In this document: in pieces, positions 22,769 to 35,247 of the stretch | How the letters are laid out: each line of letters begins with the position of its first letter | How positions within the stretch are numbered: position 1 is the first letter of the stretch | Program-made: the position numbers and the translations under genes | NCBI GenBank assembly: GCA_014529385.2 | Contig: CM043963.1 | Coordinates: 95,804,412 to 95,868,411, forward strand | Direction: 5' to 3' | DNA from: Adiantum capillus-veneris | Taxonomy: Eukaryota; Streptophyta; Polypodiopsida; Polypodiales; Pteridaceae | DNA: 64,000 bases | The notes under the pieces: model-generated | Databases searched by the model: none | What the model was told of the DNA's origin: nothing | What the model saw: the letters and a program-made list of their open reading frames with translations, nothing else

Positions 22769-23490
22769 GGGAGACTCAACTCTAGATCCTCCTCCCAGCA
22801 ACCTATTATAGGAGAGCCCATGTCCCTTTTCCCTAAACAGATCCCCTGTCCACACCTTCAGGTCATCGGCCCTTGGCCTTAGTCCTGGACTCCCCTAGGT
22901 CAGGCCCTGCCCTCTAGCCCTTGGCCTGACATTACTCCCCCCTTAGAGAAGTGTTTTCGTCCTCAAAAACACAAGTGGTAGTATCTTCATAAGGACATTG
23001 GTGTTTTCCTTGTTGGCATCCCATACGCGGGCCAATTGTCCATATCACTGAAACTTGGTGCAGTGAGGAGGTTCAATGAAACCAAGAGCAACATCTTGAT
23101 TTTCAACATTGTTGTCCTTTTTCAACCACTTCTATCTAAATGGTAACCCAATTTATAACTCACTTGAGTACTTTAAAGGAGTAACACAACTAAGAGGTGT
23201 TTAAAGGAATAACGAGTTTTCAGAATTTCTGAAGGAACTGGGAAAACCTTGGCTCAACTGTCCATGAAGTTGTGAGCCAGATTCTCAACTCGTGTGAGTA
23301 TCTTGAAAAGCTCATATCTATTAAGGGATAGAATACGGAGTGCCCTCATGTCAGACTGCTGAACATTTTGGAACACACAAAACTACATGCTTACCCCTAA
23401 TGTAGCTTACGTGCCAACATACTTTGTCAGTACACCTACTAAGTCCTTGACTCCCCTAGGTCGGGCCCTGCCCTCTAGCCCTTGGTCAAT
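22769..23490 (-). mobile_element. Fossil LTR-family copy, - strand
   Basis: A fossil copy of the LTR family, in inverted orientation. Its LTR start reads GGCCTGACA (complement TGTCAGGCC) at 22931, and a second short LTR-like stretch (CCCTAGGTCGGGCCCTGCCC) lies near 23.46 kb. The same sequence in the same order recurs at 26.65-28.74 kb. It is incomplete and old. Confidence 0.6.
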
Positions 23491-23499
23491 ACCACCAAA

Positions 23500-23865
23500 A
23501 CAGTTGTTCATAGTTGAAAACCTAACCTAAGAAAATTCTAAAATAGGAAGAGAATCCCCCATTTAGAATGCGTTGTGTTAACATATGCGCTTAGCAGATC
23601 CTTTAGCAAAGAATATGTGGAAGCTGCACATCCAACGCGGGATGAATAGGAGCAGTAAGAGTGAGTACTTTCCCCCAACCACTTACTTTTCTGAATAACC
23701 ATCCTGGTTATCTTGGAAGATCCACAAGCACCCAAACCGAGCCATGACCTTTATTGGTGATTGGTAGACCCAAAAGTAATCTCATAGAGATACTCCACAT
23801 AGAGTGCAAAATGCTTCATAAGCAACAACTTGATGAATACGCATGCCATTTCAAATCAACTTTTG
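23500..23865. other. Unassigned sequence
   Basis: No recognisable gene or repeat; probably internal sequence of the neighbouring fossil elements. Confidence 0.3.
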
Positions 23866-23869
23866 CTGA

Positions 23870-24700
23870 ACACTAGGGCCCATAACACCTAGTGTGCATG
23901 CATTTATAGCAAAAAACAGATCCAAACCTGGATATCCATGATCATTCTTGCCAATACTTATGGCGAATGTGATGTGTAGCACACAATAAAGAGGAATGTA
24001 AATAGTTCTGAAATAAAACTCAATACTTTCAGTTGCAATCATTTGCAAGCCTTGCTGAAATGTTTGAACCATAATAGAAGGTGAAACATTAATCACTTCT
24101 AGGGACAAACAATGAAATTTTTTTATTAACAACTCAGAGCCTTACTATATGTATAAACAACCATCTATAACGTTGTTTAGCAGGACTTGTACCTGAACAA
24201 GCCATTCTAAGTATCCGACAATGTCTAGCCATCAAAATTGCTCATGATACGTCGTGCTCAAAATAGTCTAGATAACAGATTTGACCAGCACCTAGGGACT
24301 TTGTCGTGACACATACTTGAATAGTAGGCGGCAATGTCAGTCCTTCCCAAAGACTCAAATTTTCCACATGTGGAATATGTCTCAACTAAGGATGTCTAAA
24401 AAAGAAATATCCTACAAGTATAAGATGTACTTGTGTGTGGAGGTAAGTGCAAACACTCTACGACGGGAGTGACAGGGACCCTCATTAGCCTTGCTCCACA
24501 CTGGCTAAATTGAACTCCTCGAGTCCCTAGACCATATTGTATCCCATGTGACAACATGTGCCAAATAAACCCTACAAATGGGTCTATAACTGCATAATGC
24601 AAAAACTTATTTTGGACACAATGGCCCCAAAGTCTTGGCTCTTACATGACCTTGTCATCTCGCTGAAGAGCAAAAATGGATGACAACATAGTCTATGCAT
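23870..24700 (-). mobile_element. Fossil LTR-family segment, inverted copy of 17.19-17.89 kb
   Basis: The reverse complement follows 17.19-17.89 kb through many shared strings, for example TTTGTCGTGACACATACTTGA against TCAAGTATGTGTCACGACAAA and ACTTATTTTGGACACAATGG against CCATAGTGTCCAAAATAAGT. Both are non-coding and appear to be pieces of one old LTR-element family. Confidence 0.75.
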
Positions 24701-24709
24701 CCTACGTAG

Positions 24710-26150
24710 AAAAAACAAACCAAAAAAACATAAATCCAAATCAGATGCGTACCTGGAGGGTGAACATAGTGTTCACATATTTGTAGGTATCTGCCCAAAT
24801 TTCCCGCGTGCAAAGACCTATGAACACTACTTGAAAATTAGGAAAATGCAAGTAGTATTGCACATGTAACCTTGGGTGTTGCCTTTGCAATCCAAACCCC
24901 TTGGTTAAAGCAACATTGTCAAACTCCGTGGTTAAATGTTGCATGAAAATTGCTCAACGAGCAGCTAGCCCTTGTCCGTGACCCCCATTGGGTTTGCATA
25001 TAAGCACTCATATAAGCACTCATAGTGCTAATAGGAGTTCCATTGAAATTGGAGTCGTATGCACAACTAGATCTTTGTCACACCCAAAAATCCATAATGT
25101 GGTGTTTTTGTGAGTAGTCGTACAGTCAAAAATGATGGTTTCATCCTTAAACCTTGGTAGAGATAAGCCCAGATGAGTTCAAGAGGTTCAAAAACTCAAC
25201 TTGACTTGCACACTCAAAGTGCGGAGTGCAAAAATAATGTCCAAAAAATCACTAATGGCAAGACTCTTGCTTGTCCATTTACCAACAGATGGCTCTTAGC
25301 CATGCCCCAAGAGGTGTTAAGTGATGGCTCATAGCCCTTCCTAGCCTGTTTTACTGTATTATGATAGAAAGAGTTTAATAAAATCGTGTCTAGTTTCACC
25401 TTTCCCGCAAAGAAGTTGGAGAGAGAGAGAGAGAGAGAATGATGGGTTGACAAAATCCCCTTATTCCAATGTGTTGTATTGATTTTGTCAAATGCTTGAG
25501 TGCAGACCGCACCTGTGTCATAGCTTACCCTATAAGCGTACATCAGTGTGATTGTACCATACCCTCGTAGAGAGAGGTACCAAAAGTCACATCTTGACCC
25601 ACTTACCTTGTATGTGAGCGTGACCGTAGTAGGGTGCAGATGTATGGCATGTTGCTTGTGAATAAACATAAAAATAAAATGCCTAAAAACAACAACAATT
25701 GAGCTCTTCCTTGATAGATTAGCTAGCACAATAGCAAAAGTGTATGCAATGATTGGTGGTGTACGTCCATCATACTAGTATGCCATACATACAGAGAAAA
25801 AAATGGAATGATAAGCCCTTGGCTTCAATGACAGTCTCAACCATGTGAGCTGTTGGTATACATGCCTTGCACAATTACACTGGCATGGATACATCACAGT
25901 GCGCCGTTGCAAAAACTATGAGCTTATATCCAGACAGTGCCAAAGATGTGTGCCATTATCATTGATTTCATGTCAATCGATAATGCCTTGTCACATAAGA
26001 GAAGCCGTGCTTCCTTTGCTTTGTAGTCTGCCCAAGCACTTTTCTTTGCATAGCAGAGAGATAAGTCAGATTCCCAACCTTGAACACTAGCTATGGTGGG
26101 GTTGTTTAGTGACGAAATTTGAGAACAAGTCAAGGACTTAAACTTGGCCG
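24710..26150. other. Unassigned sequence with one orphan open frame
   Basis: No motif was recognised. The longest frame (25214-25729, - strand, 171 codons) includes a Ser-Leu run encoded by the GA microsatellite and is probably spurious. The stretch near 25.8 kb shares similarity with 14.03-14.08 kb. Confidence 0.35.
25419..25438. repeat. Short (GA)n microsatellite
   Basis: GA run of about 20 bp. Confidence 0.95.
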
Positions 26151-26159
26151 ATGAGTTAT

Positions 26160-26652
26160 GTCAGCAAGTTACTTTCAAGGAAAGTGAAAAGAGGTACTCT
26201 TTGGGTACATCTTCGTTGTGATAACTCATTTAGCTATTCAAGTGCGTTCTCAAAGGAGTTTACACACTATATTATCTATGCAACCGTTACACCATGACGG
26301 TTGCAACAGGACAATATGGAAAATCAAGATGTCATTCTTGGTTTCATTGGACCTCCTACTGAACTGTGTTTTGGTCACACAAACAGCTAGCTCCTTGTGG
26401 GATGCCACTGTGGAAAACATTAGTGTTCTTATGAAGATCCTCCACTTTTGTTTTTGTGAAAAAATGCTTCTCCAACGGGGGAGTAATGTCACGCCAAGGG
26501 CTATAGGGCACGGCCCGTACCTAGGGGGGTCAGGGACCTAGGCCAAGGGCTGGCCTGAAGGTGTGGACAGGGGATCCATTTAGGGCAAAGGGCCATGAGC
26601 CCTCCTATAAAAGGTTGGCTGGGAGGAGGATCCCGTATTCAGTCTCCCTTAG
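26160..26652 (+). mobile_element. Fossil Ty3/Gypsy-like 3' end and LTR, + strand
   Basis: Direct-orientation relative of 17.83-18.38 kb. Pol-end-like sequence is followed by GGGGGAGTAATGTCACGCC, with the LTR starting at 26487, and a CCTATAAAAGG TATA-like box near 26.60 kb. It abuts an inverted copy of the same LTR at about 26653. It is fossil and incomplete. Confidence 0.6.
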
Positions 26653-28737
26653 GCCTAGGGGAGATTGAACTCTGGATCCTCCTCCAAGCCAACCTATTAA
26701 AGAAGATCCCATGGCCCTTTTTCCTAAACGGATCCCATGTCCACACCTTCAGTCCGGCCCTTGGCCTTAGTCCTTGACTCCCCTAGGTTAGGCCTTGCCC
26801 TCTAGCCCTTGGCCTGACATTATTCCCACCTTCGAGAAGCATTTTTGTCCTCAAAAACACAAGTGGTAGTATCTTCGTAAGAACACTGATGTTTTCCTTG
26901 TTGGCATCCCATACGCGGGCCAATTGTCCATATCATTGAAACTTGGTGCAGTGAGGAGGTTCAATGAAACCAAGAGCAACATCTTGATTTTCAACATTGT
27001 TGTCCTTTTTCAACCACTTGTATCTAATGGTAACTCAATTTATAACTCACTTGAGTACTTTAAAGGAGTGACCACAACTAAGAGGTATTTACACTAGAAT
27101 GGTAACCTAACAGGACATAAAAGTGTCCTTTTAGGGTTTTGGGAAAAAATTCCAAAACCATAGTAGATCCACTCATTTTGAAAAATCTTTTCATGAGCTT
27201 ATAGTTCAATAACTACTACATATGGAAAAAATAAGAAACTTGTAATTTTTCTCATCGCTTGGTCACTACAAGCCTCCAAAGTTGATGGACCAGTGCATTT
27301 TGCCCAAAACAGCAATTTCTTACAGCTGATTGCATATAAATAAGAGTGGAGATTTTTGTAGGACATGAGATAAAATGCCCCGTTAACTTCAATGGGTTGG
27401 TGACCAAAACATATGATTGCTTTTACCTCACTAATTTTTTTTGGGCAAAAAAAATATAAAAAATAGGTACAAAAAAGTTGCATTTTTGCCATTCTCCGGA
27501 CCTATCATCAAAGTTTCTATAGTCACGCTCAATACAGATACTATATACATGTTTTCTTAGTTCCCTTTGGGCCTCTGGATTCAAAAGGAGACATGGAGCA
27601 TGTCAAAAGGATAATGGATCTCTTACAATTGGAACCTTGGGGGCAATGATAAAGTGTTAAATACAGCAAGCATGACAAAACTGGGTTTAGCATTATGACC
27701 TCTAGAAACCTATAGTAACTACTCAATATCTAGCCAAGTTTGTAGTCTATGATTAGATATGGTCACTACCTACAAAATACACACAATTGGCGTAAGAAAC
27801 TAGCAATATTGAGAAAGTTATACTTGCTACTCTAAAATGTATCGTATTCTTCAGCAATCAAAAAACTCAACCATCATCATATACTATGCTATATAGCATA
27901 TTAGGTCCCCCAAAACTCAAGGAAGATTAGCTTTATGTTATACATTACACTTACACAATCAAAATTGAATTTGGATATCAAGAAAGCCACCAAAAAAATC
28001 ATAAAAGTGCTAATTTTGGCAAAAAAACAGGATTATGCAATTCTTGTAAATTGGTCATAACTTTTAATTTTAACACTTAGCTCTCCCTACAAGCATCAAA
28101 ACATGTTGAGAACTATGAATGCCTAACCTCTAGCCATCTAAACCTCACAAACATGAAGTTTAGAGTGGTATAGTTGCCAAAAATTGAAAAAAAGCCAAAA
28201 ACAGGACGCGTTTTTTCACACAATTTAGGTTCAAAAATGTTGTGCAAGAGTAAGGTTAATGGTGAGATCGATACTCAAAAAAAATTGCTAAGTTTTTTTC
28301 AGCTCATAAGGCAACTTTGTGGATATATAGCACCTAGAAATTCATTTTCATACTCTTCAAATAATTCAAGCAAAACGGTCACTTAACAGGACACAAAAGT
28401 GTCCAAGGACATAAAAGTGTCCTGTAACCATTCTAGTGTTAAAGGCATGACCTGTTTTCAGGCTTTCTAAAGGAACTGGAATAATGCAAGAAAACCTTGG
28501 CTCAACTATCCATGAAGTTTGTGAGCCAGATTCCCAACTCGTGTATCCTGAAAAGCTCATAGCTACTAAGGGATAGAATAGGGAGTGTCCTCATGTCAGA
28601 CTGCTGAAAATTTTGGAACACATAGAACTACATGTTTACCCCTATTGTAGGTTACATGCCAACATACTTTGTCATTACACCTACTAATTCCTTGACTCCC
28701 CTAGGTCGGGCCCTACCCCCAAGCCCTTGGCCTGACA
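26653..28737 (-). mobile_element. Fossil LTR-family copy, - strand, split by a DNA transposon
   Basis: The LTR start is at 26819 (complement TGTCAGGCC), with internal sequence beyond it and a second LTR-like start ending at 28737. It is the counterpart of 22769-23490. The comparison shows the two halves of this copy, 26653-27091 and 28439-28737, are one sequence separated by the 1,347-bp insertion described next. Fossil, broken. Confidence 0.7.
27092..28438. mobile_element. Non-autonomous CACTA-type DNA transposon
   Basis: The element starts CACTAGAATGGTAACC and ends with GTAACCATTCTAGTG, giving terminal inverted repeats of about 15 bp with the CACTA/TAGTG ends of the superfamily. TTA occurs immediately outside both ends (27089-27091 and 28439-28441). 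The related uninterrupted copy at 23.2 kb reads GTGTTTAAAGG at this site, so TTA is a 3-bp target duplication, as CACTA elements make. Subterminal palindromes of the type AGGACATAAAAGTGTCCT lie near both ends (27112-27129, and two near 28388-28423). There is no transposase: the interior is AT-rich with short frames only. It needs enzyme from an autonomous relative. PIF/Harbinger also makes TTA duplications but does not have these ends. Confidence 0.8.
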
Positions 28738-28739
28738 AC

Positions 28740-29147
28740 TGATAATAATGTTCTTATTTTTTGTCTGACTTTCTTTTCAACCTTGTTTACATGGTTCATT
28801 TGGTCTACCAAAAACATTGCCATGTATGAAAGTCACATCATTTTCCTAGCATACTTTCTTGATCATTTAATTAAGTATAGGATGTTGGAGGATACTATGA
28901 CGATAACATGTACACACTTAAATAGCAGAGTGCTTAATATTTTGTATAAATACTAAATAGAGAGCACATTTTCCAAAGAGAGAGAGAGAGAGGCTATTGT
29001 TTTGTCTTTTTTCCCCCTCTTTCCCTTGATGTGCTCAGCTCACAAAGTCATGCACGTCCACCTTTGCATGGCACCTCACAACCTTCTCAATCACACCCCT
29101 TATTTTGGGCTTGTCTTTCCACATCCCTTTCTCTCCTATATCAACTT
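28740..29147. other. Unassigned sequence
   Basis: AT-rich with a short AG run at 28977-28992. No gene recognised. Confidence 0.35.
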
Positions 29148-29352
29148 AGCTTCAATGTTAGTGAGAGGCAAGGGAGTCAGCATGATATTAAAGATTCAAC
29201 CATGCCCTTATATAGCCTCCTGCTATGTAAGGCTATGTAAGGCCTATTTTCCTAGCTTCAATGTTAGTGAGAGGCAAGGGAGTCAGCATGATATTAAAGA
29301 TTCAACCATGCCCTTATATAGCCTCCTGATATGTAAGGCCTATTTTCCAAGC
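29148..29352. repeat. Two-copy tandem duplication, about 106 bp
   Basis: AGCTTCAATGTTAGTGAGAG starts copies at 29148 and 29254. The first copy has an extra GGCTATGTAA-type stretch, so lengths are about 106 and 99 bp. The rest is nearly identical, indicating a recent duplication. Confidence 0.92.
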
Positions 29353-30810
29353 CTATAATGGGCTCCTTTTCCCTTTTCATGTTCTTGCTTGGGATCTTTT
29401 CCTCAGAGATGGTTGAACCTTGATATCACTACAACAAGCCAGTTGGCATGATGAACCTACAAATACACATGGAGTACACAACAATATATGCATCGGATGC
29501 GGCTATATGTAGTTCAAGGGGTATCTAAAACAACTTCTACCTATATAGTGTTTATAGTTTAATAACCTACCTTACGTAACAGTTTTTACAATAAAAATAT
29601 TCCTTATGTATTAATAGTTGTTTGGGATAGAGAGTTGGATGGGAATCGTTCATCATGTCAAAGATATCCACTATTTGAAAAAAGAGAACAAGGGACACTT
29701 CTATAGCAATGTCTCCCAATAGCACTCAAAACAAAAATTAACCACCACAAACAGTATCTAAAGTACTCCCACAACACCACAACTCAAAGGTATGTAATCC
29801 CTTGGTAATTTACAATCACATGCCTCCCCAAAAGACCACCATGGAAACTACGAAGCACCTGCCCTAGCATGGAATCATAGCACATGCCAACCAATTCACT
29901 TGAGGAAAATAGCTTCACCCTTCACCCATTTATTCCTCAAAACTACAATTAAAAGTGTGCATATGCCACAAAAGATGCATACCTTCACAACATAAACTAC
30001 ACCAAACTACTTGTGTGGGTTGCCATATCCTCAGGGGGTGCACTATGTAATCATCTTAATGTATAACGTGAGTGCAAAAGGAGGGGTTTAAAAATACAAT
30101 TTTTTTAGGCAATTTAACAAAGATACATTAAAATAAGGTGTTTTTATATTCAATTTTGAAAAAAATCCTAAAATCAGGGGTCATTTTACTCATTCGTACA
30201 TGTTAAAACATGGGTTTTTTTAATACCCAACGAACGCATGTTATATAGGGGGGTACTGAACAATGACCCCTATGAGGCCATATTATGTATCCTAAAAGAA
30301 ACAAGCTATCTCCCAAACCATTAATCCAAAAGGGATGCTTTCAAGCCTAAAACATTATCTGCAATTTCCACACAAAAAAATTGAAGACACCGAATTTTGA
30401 ATTTATTCACTACTTCCATGGCTACATGTAGAAAAGGCTAGTCGAGGGAAACAAACTGCATCAAAATCATGAAGAAGCCATAAAAACACAAGACCTCAAA
30501 ATTTTTTATTTAAAGAAAAAACATTTATACTTTTATGTGAGTTTAAGCTATATATATGATACTTCAAAAAACTTGTTAATGAGCACTTACAATAACCCAA
30601 CAACTGGTGCTACACTAGCGACTTAAACTGCATGTACATGTGCATGTTAAAGAAAGATAAGAAACCTGCAAAAAGAAATCCATAAAACCTTCTGAAACAT
30701 GCAATCATGTGCATATGTACAAACTCATAAAAGTCTAGGTATCTAAAATGCACACAATATAGTTTGCCTTGCCCTAGCTTGCTAGATCATTCATGGTCAG
30801 CAATAGAATT
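29353..30810. other. Unassigned AT-rich sequence
   Basis: No gene recognised. CACTACAACAAG at about 29427 resembles a CACTA start, but no matching terminus or target duplication was found. Confidence 0.35.
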
Positions 30811-30816
30811 AAGAAC

Positions 30817-32610
30817 CTATAAACCACATGATGGAGTCTTGATTTCATCTTCATAATCACAGACACAATTAGATAATTCTTCAAAGAAAGACTCATCCTC
30901 AACCATGTTCATCAACCTTACAATATACTTTTTCAATCGATAGCCATTTACTCGCACTTCATGTTGGATACCATCCAAATTGACAAGTTGATATGTGTCA
31001 TTTGGAAACTTGTTTAAGACCAAGATAGGACCTTGCCACTTGATTAAAAATTTATTATAAAAATTATTATCAAGATTGCTATTGTAGCAAAGAACCATGA
31101 CTCATCCGTTCTTGATGTCTTTGTCCCTTAGCTCCTCATTTTCTTTTGCTTGATTGTTCTTTAATACCTATTCATAATTCTCAAAAGCAAGAAATATATC
31201 AAATTGTGCACATTTCAAATACAAAAGCATGACTTTGAGTGTATAATAAGTCTCATCTTCAAGCTTTAGGATCAGTCTTAAACCTGATTTCTCCGCCTCA
31301 ATAAGAAGCAAAGAATCTTTGCTAAAAACAAGGTGGAAGGCACATAAACTAGTACCTAACTTGATGGTAGTTCTATAGGTCCATAGAGCACATGGTATCT
31401 CTAGAACCCAAGTTTTCACATTATTTTTTTTTATCTTTGTAAGAACCTTCATCGTTTCTCTATTAAAGCTCTCATTCATTCCATTACATTGGGGATAATA
31501 GGGAATAGTAAACATGTGATGCACATGAAGCTTCTCACATAGATAATCTATTGGCTCTAACTTGGAACTTAAGCCCTTTTAAAAACGTATCTTTGCATGC
31601 CAAACTTGCAACAAATTTCTTTATATAAAAATCAAGAAATATCTTTACTTGTGCATTTATTAACATCTTTGGATTTGGTCCACTTGAATAGATACTCAAT
31701 AGCAAGAAAGTATGTAACATTTGCCTCTAGCTACTATAGGTAAAGTGCCTATTTCATCAATAACCAACTTTTCAAACAAATCATACACCACAATGATACC
31801 TCTAATTTTGGAGTTGAAAACCTTATTTTCTATGCTTTAGCACTCTTTACAAGACCTACACCAATGATAAGCATCATGCTGGATGATTGGCCACACATAT
31901 CCCTCTTGCAAGATTTTATGCAAAGTGACCTTTGAAGAAATGTGACCACCACAAGAACCCCCATGATTCTCCTCTAAAATTCTCCAAATTTATTGTTTCC
32001 ATGGCACCCTTCTCATTACAAGATCATCTTTCTTTATGCAAGGTATCACCAAGCAACACATACCTTTTGGCACGATGAAGGAAGACATACTTCTTTGATC
32101 TCTCTAGCTCTGATGCGATCATAACTATTTGTAGAAAACCTTCTTACCAATCCAAAGATTCCCTTGATCTCTCTAGATTTGATTCAAGCATAACTATTTG
32201 ATCTCTCTAGCTCTGATGCAATCATAACTATTTGTAAAAACCTTCTTACTAATCCAAAGATTCACTTTTCAAATAAAGAGGAGAATCATCCCTTTATCAC
32301 ATACAACTTGCCGATTGATGCTTGTGATGCACCATGTGCTTCTTCATTTTGAGACCTATCCACATGCCTTTAACTCGAAGCTTCAAAATTCATATGCATA
32401 TTCTTTGCTTGAAAACACATATTTTCTAGGATGCTAAGATCAAGGCAAAGCTATAGTCCTTTCTCCAAAGTAGCATACTTAGTTTGATTGTTGCTTTGAG
32501 TTGTAACCTTAAAACTACTTTTGATTACTAAAGCACCTTTAGGATCATAAATTACAATACCTCCTGAAGCTTCCCCATATGCTTTTTGGTAAGAGCAATA
32601 AAAAACAATA
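30817..32610 (-). mobile_element. Fossil Ty3/Gypsy pol remnant
   Basis: Read on the - strand: an RNase H-like part near 32.4-32.6 kb (GGIVIYDPKG, NNQTKYATLEKGL), an integrase-core part at 31.17-31.52 kb (IPYYPQCNGMNESFNRE) and an integrase C-terminal part at 30.82-31.10 kb. Parts are co-linear, but gag, protease, most of the reverse transcriptase and any LTRs are missing. It is old, with perhaps ten or more breaks. Confidence 0.75.
32094..32270. repeat. Local duplication inside the Gypsy remnant
   Basis: TTGATCTCTCTAGCTCTGATG begins copies near 32095 and 32199, with a shorter related piece at about 32164. Each full copy continues ATCATAACTATTTGTA and CTTCTTAC-AATCCAAAGATTC. Confidence 0.85.
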
Positions 32611-32619
32611 AGTAGGCAT

Positions 32620-35240
32620 TGTCTATGTGAGGAAATTCCATGTCCTGCTTCTTCATGGAATCCTCCTTGATAAGAAGAGGGATTTCTTTATAAGTGGGCT
32701 TAGCACATCATCTACTTTGGATGTATGATGGCAAACTAGCAAAATTCCCCCATTTTGGCATGAAAGAAAATAATCACGATTATTAACTTTTCTACCAAAA
32801 TCAACATTTTTTGGCATAACTTGGTTCTAGGCATTGTATAGACCTTGTGTATGAGATAAGAGGTGATTTGGATCAAGAAATATGGCTCATAACTCAGAAT
32901 TTGGCTTGCAAAGACTTCGTTTTTGGGCAATTTTCCAAGTTCTATGTGATCATTTTGGCTCATACTTGAATTTTGGCATGTATTAGGTGTGTACAAGTGA
33001 TAGGTGATGTGATGATGCAACTTTCAATCAAAAATAGTGCAAAAGTAAATAATCGCGATATTTACAGCAGTCACATTTTTCTTGCGGAACTTAAAAATTT
33101 TGACCTAAACACATTCTATACACCTAAAACACGTCCTAAATTGAATATGGTAAAGTTTGGTCTTGCCGGCATCACTTTGTGCTTTGTCAACTCTGAAATC
33201 ACCGATCTCCGTGACTACACTGCCTGTTGACTTGGTTAGTCACCACTAAGGCTATGGACTTGTCCGCAACATAGTTGTGAAGCAACTCATCCAATTTTGG
33301 CACATTTGGAGTCAGTTTGACCTCGTATGTCGAATTTGATGCTTTGTAGCCTTCGAGCCTTTTTCTTCTTTTTGAGGGCTTTGCTTGATTGATTTCACAA
33401 AACCAATCATAGAAATTTTGTATAGACCTCGTAGGTAAGCTGTCTATGGAGTCAGAACCCAATTTTGACATCTGCCGAAAACGTAGCTTTTCTACTTGGG
33501 GGCCCCTCGACCTTTGTCGAATGATCAATTGTTGCTATAGAAGTGTTCTAATATGTTGGGGCATGCTACAATTCAAATCTCACCCGATTTGGTTGAGCTG
33601 ACAGGCCGCTATGGTCAGTTTTTGGTCGTAGGTCTTCGTGCACTCCTCGAATTCTAGGGTTTTTTCTAGGGGTTTAGACTAGCTACCGCCGGCTATACAA
33701 AATGGATCATTGATGAGTAAAGAACTTACCCCTCATGTCTCATGTGAGACAGCGCCTGAAAACGAACAACTGTAAGCTCCAGAAAGTACGCGCGAAGAAG
33801 TCGAAATGCTCTCTCTCCAAGGGCAACAAGTGGAAATGAGGTGATTTCAGCCTACCTTGGGTATCTATACTCAGACTTCCTGAACCAATTTTTCCAAGAT
33901 TCCTCTGTTAGTCCTACTAGGCCGTGAAATCTATGTTAGACTCAAAAAAATTTCCAATCGGATTCCTGTAGCTCATTCTGCAAGAATGCTGCAAAAGTAG
34001 GTCCGACCGCCTAATTTAGGCTTCCCGCTTCCATCTTTCGATTTGATTGAAATTTTTTGTGCTTGTCTTCCTTGACTTTTTGATCACCACCGTGTCTTCA
34101 GTTTTTCTATCTGAGCTCCTTTTCTATTTATTATTAATTTTTGACATGTTTATTGAAAAAATCAAAGAAAATAGCTAAAAAAGCAAAGTGAAAATCCAAT
34201 AATTAAGAAAATCCATTGAAAAACACAGCTTTATTGTATTTTGTTGGATTTCTCCATTTTAAGTCTCAATATGAAGAAAAATAATCAAAAATGACATTTT
34301 TTAATGATTTTCTAATAGTATATACACTATTTACATTCATCGGGGAGATATCATCAGTTAAATTCCCCTGTTGATGATTTATAAGGGCATTATTAGGTAA
34401 TTTTGCAAAAAATCACATGTTAGCATCAAACTTTTTTCCTCCCTCTTCAAACATTGCCCTTAATTACTAAGTGTCCTTCCACCCCTCCTAGATGGCATAA
34501 TCCGGGACGACTGTGTGCATGGGTTGAGCAATCGTGTCTTATGCATAGCCTTGGTTGGCTCTACCATGCTTTGAAAATTAAGACAATTCAAACCAATATG
34601 TTGTGTAAGAGTTGGGTCTTGAGTAATTAACTCAAGGGTTTCTGATGTCAAGGCTTTCTGATGGTGTCTTCCAAAGAGCAAATCTTGTAGCTTGTGTGCT
34701 CTCTGCTTGCCATCAGGATGCTTCATCACGCTGATTGCCTGAGATTTTTGTATCAACAATGGTTGTTGTTGATCTTTTTCTCACCATTGGTAGCTTGGTT
34801 TGCTTGTGCAAAATGGTGTGGTGGAGTCTTCTGAGACTTAACTCTTCATTTCTTGATTGGTTTTACGGTTTGTGGAGAAGATAAGTGCTCTTTTTTCTTC
34901 CGAATCCACTTCATGTTAGGTTCCTTGCTTGGAGAAGCTCGTCTTTGTGTTTTGATCTTTGGAACCACCTTTGGTACTGTTGATGATGTTTTGGGCACAC
35001 AGATTTGAATCGGCTTATCCTTAAGCTGTGCTTTTGGTACCCAAATTTGCTTGACTCCTTGCATGCTACTTGTAGCATTTGCTTGTCAAGAGGACGGAGA
35101 AGATTGATTGCTTTGTGGTTTTCTTTGCTGATAATTGCCTTTCCATTCCTCCTTGCTTAGTGCAATTGGAACAATGAGTTATCCGCCTTTAGGTGATAGC
35201 CTGAGCTGATTTGTATCCCAATATGGTACTACCTTGTATG
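32620..35240. other. Unassigned region between two Gypsy fossils
   Basis: Open frames on the - strand at 33199-33528, 34460-34759 and 34846-35064 are Lys/Ser/Thr-rich. They could be remnants of a retroelement's non-conserved coding region, since the PR-like frame lies just beyond on the same strand. No domain was recognised. The AT-rich 34.1-34.4 kb part holds nothing evident. Confidence 0.35.
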
Positions 35241-35247
35241 TCCACAT

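Noticed and set aside
25214-25729. 171-codon open frame, - strand
   Set aside because: AT-rich composition, includes a microsatellite-encoded Ser-Leu run, no motif and no recognised neighbours.
29427-29440. CACTACAACAAG as a CACTA terminus
   Set aside because: No partner terminus, subterminal repeats or 3-bp duplication found nearby.
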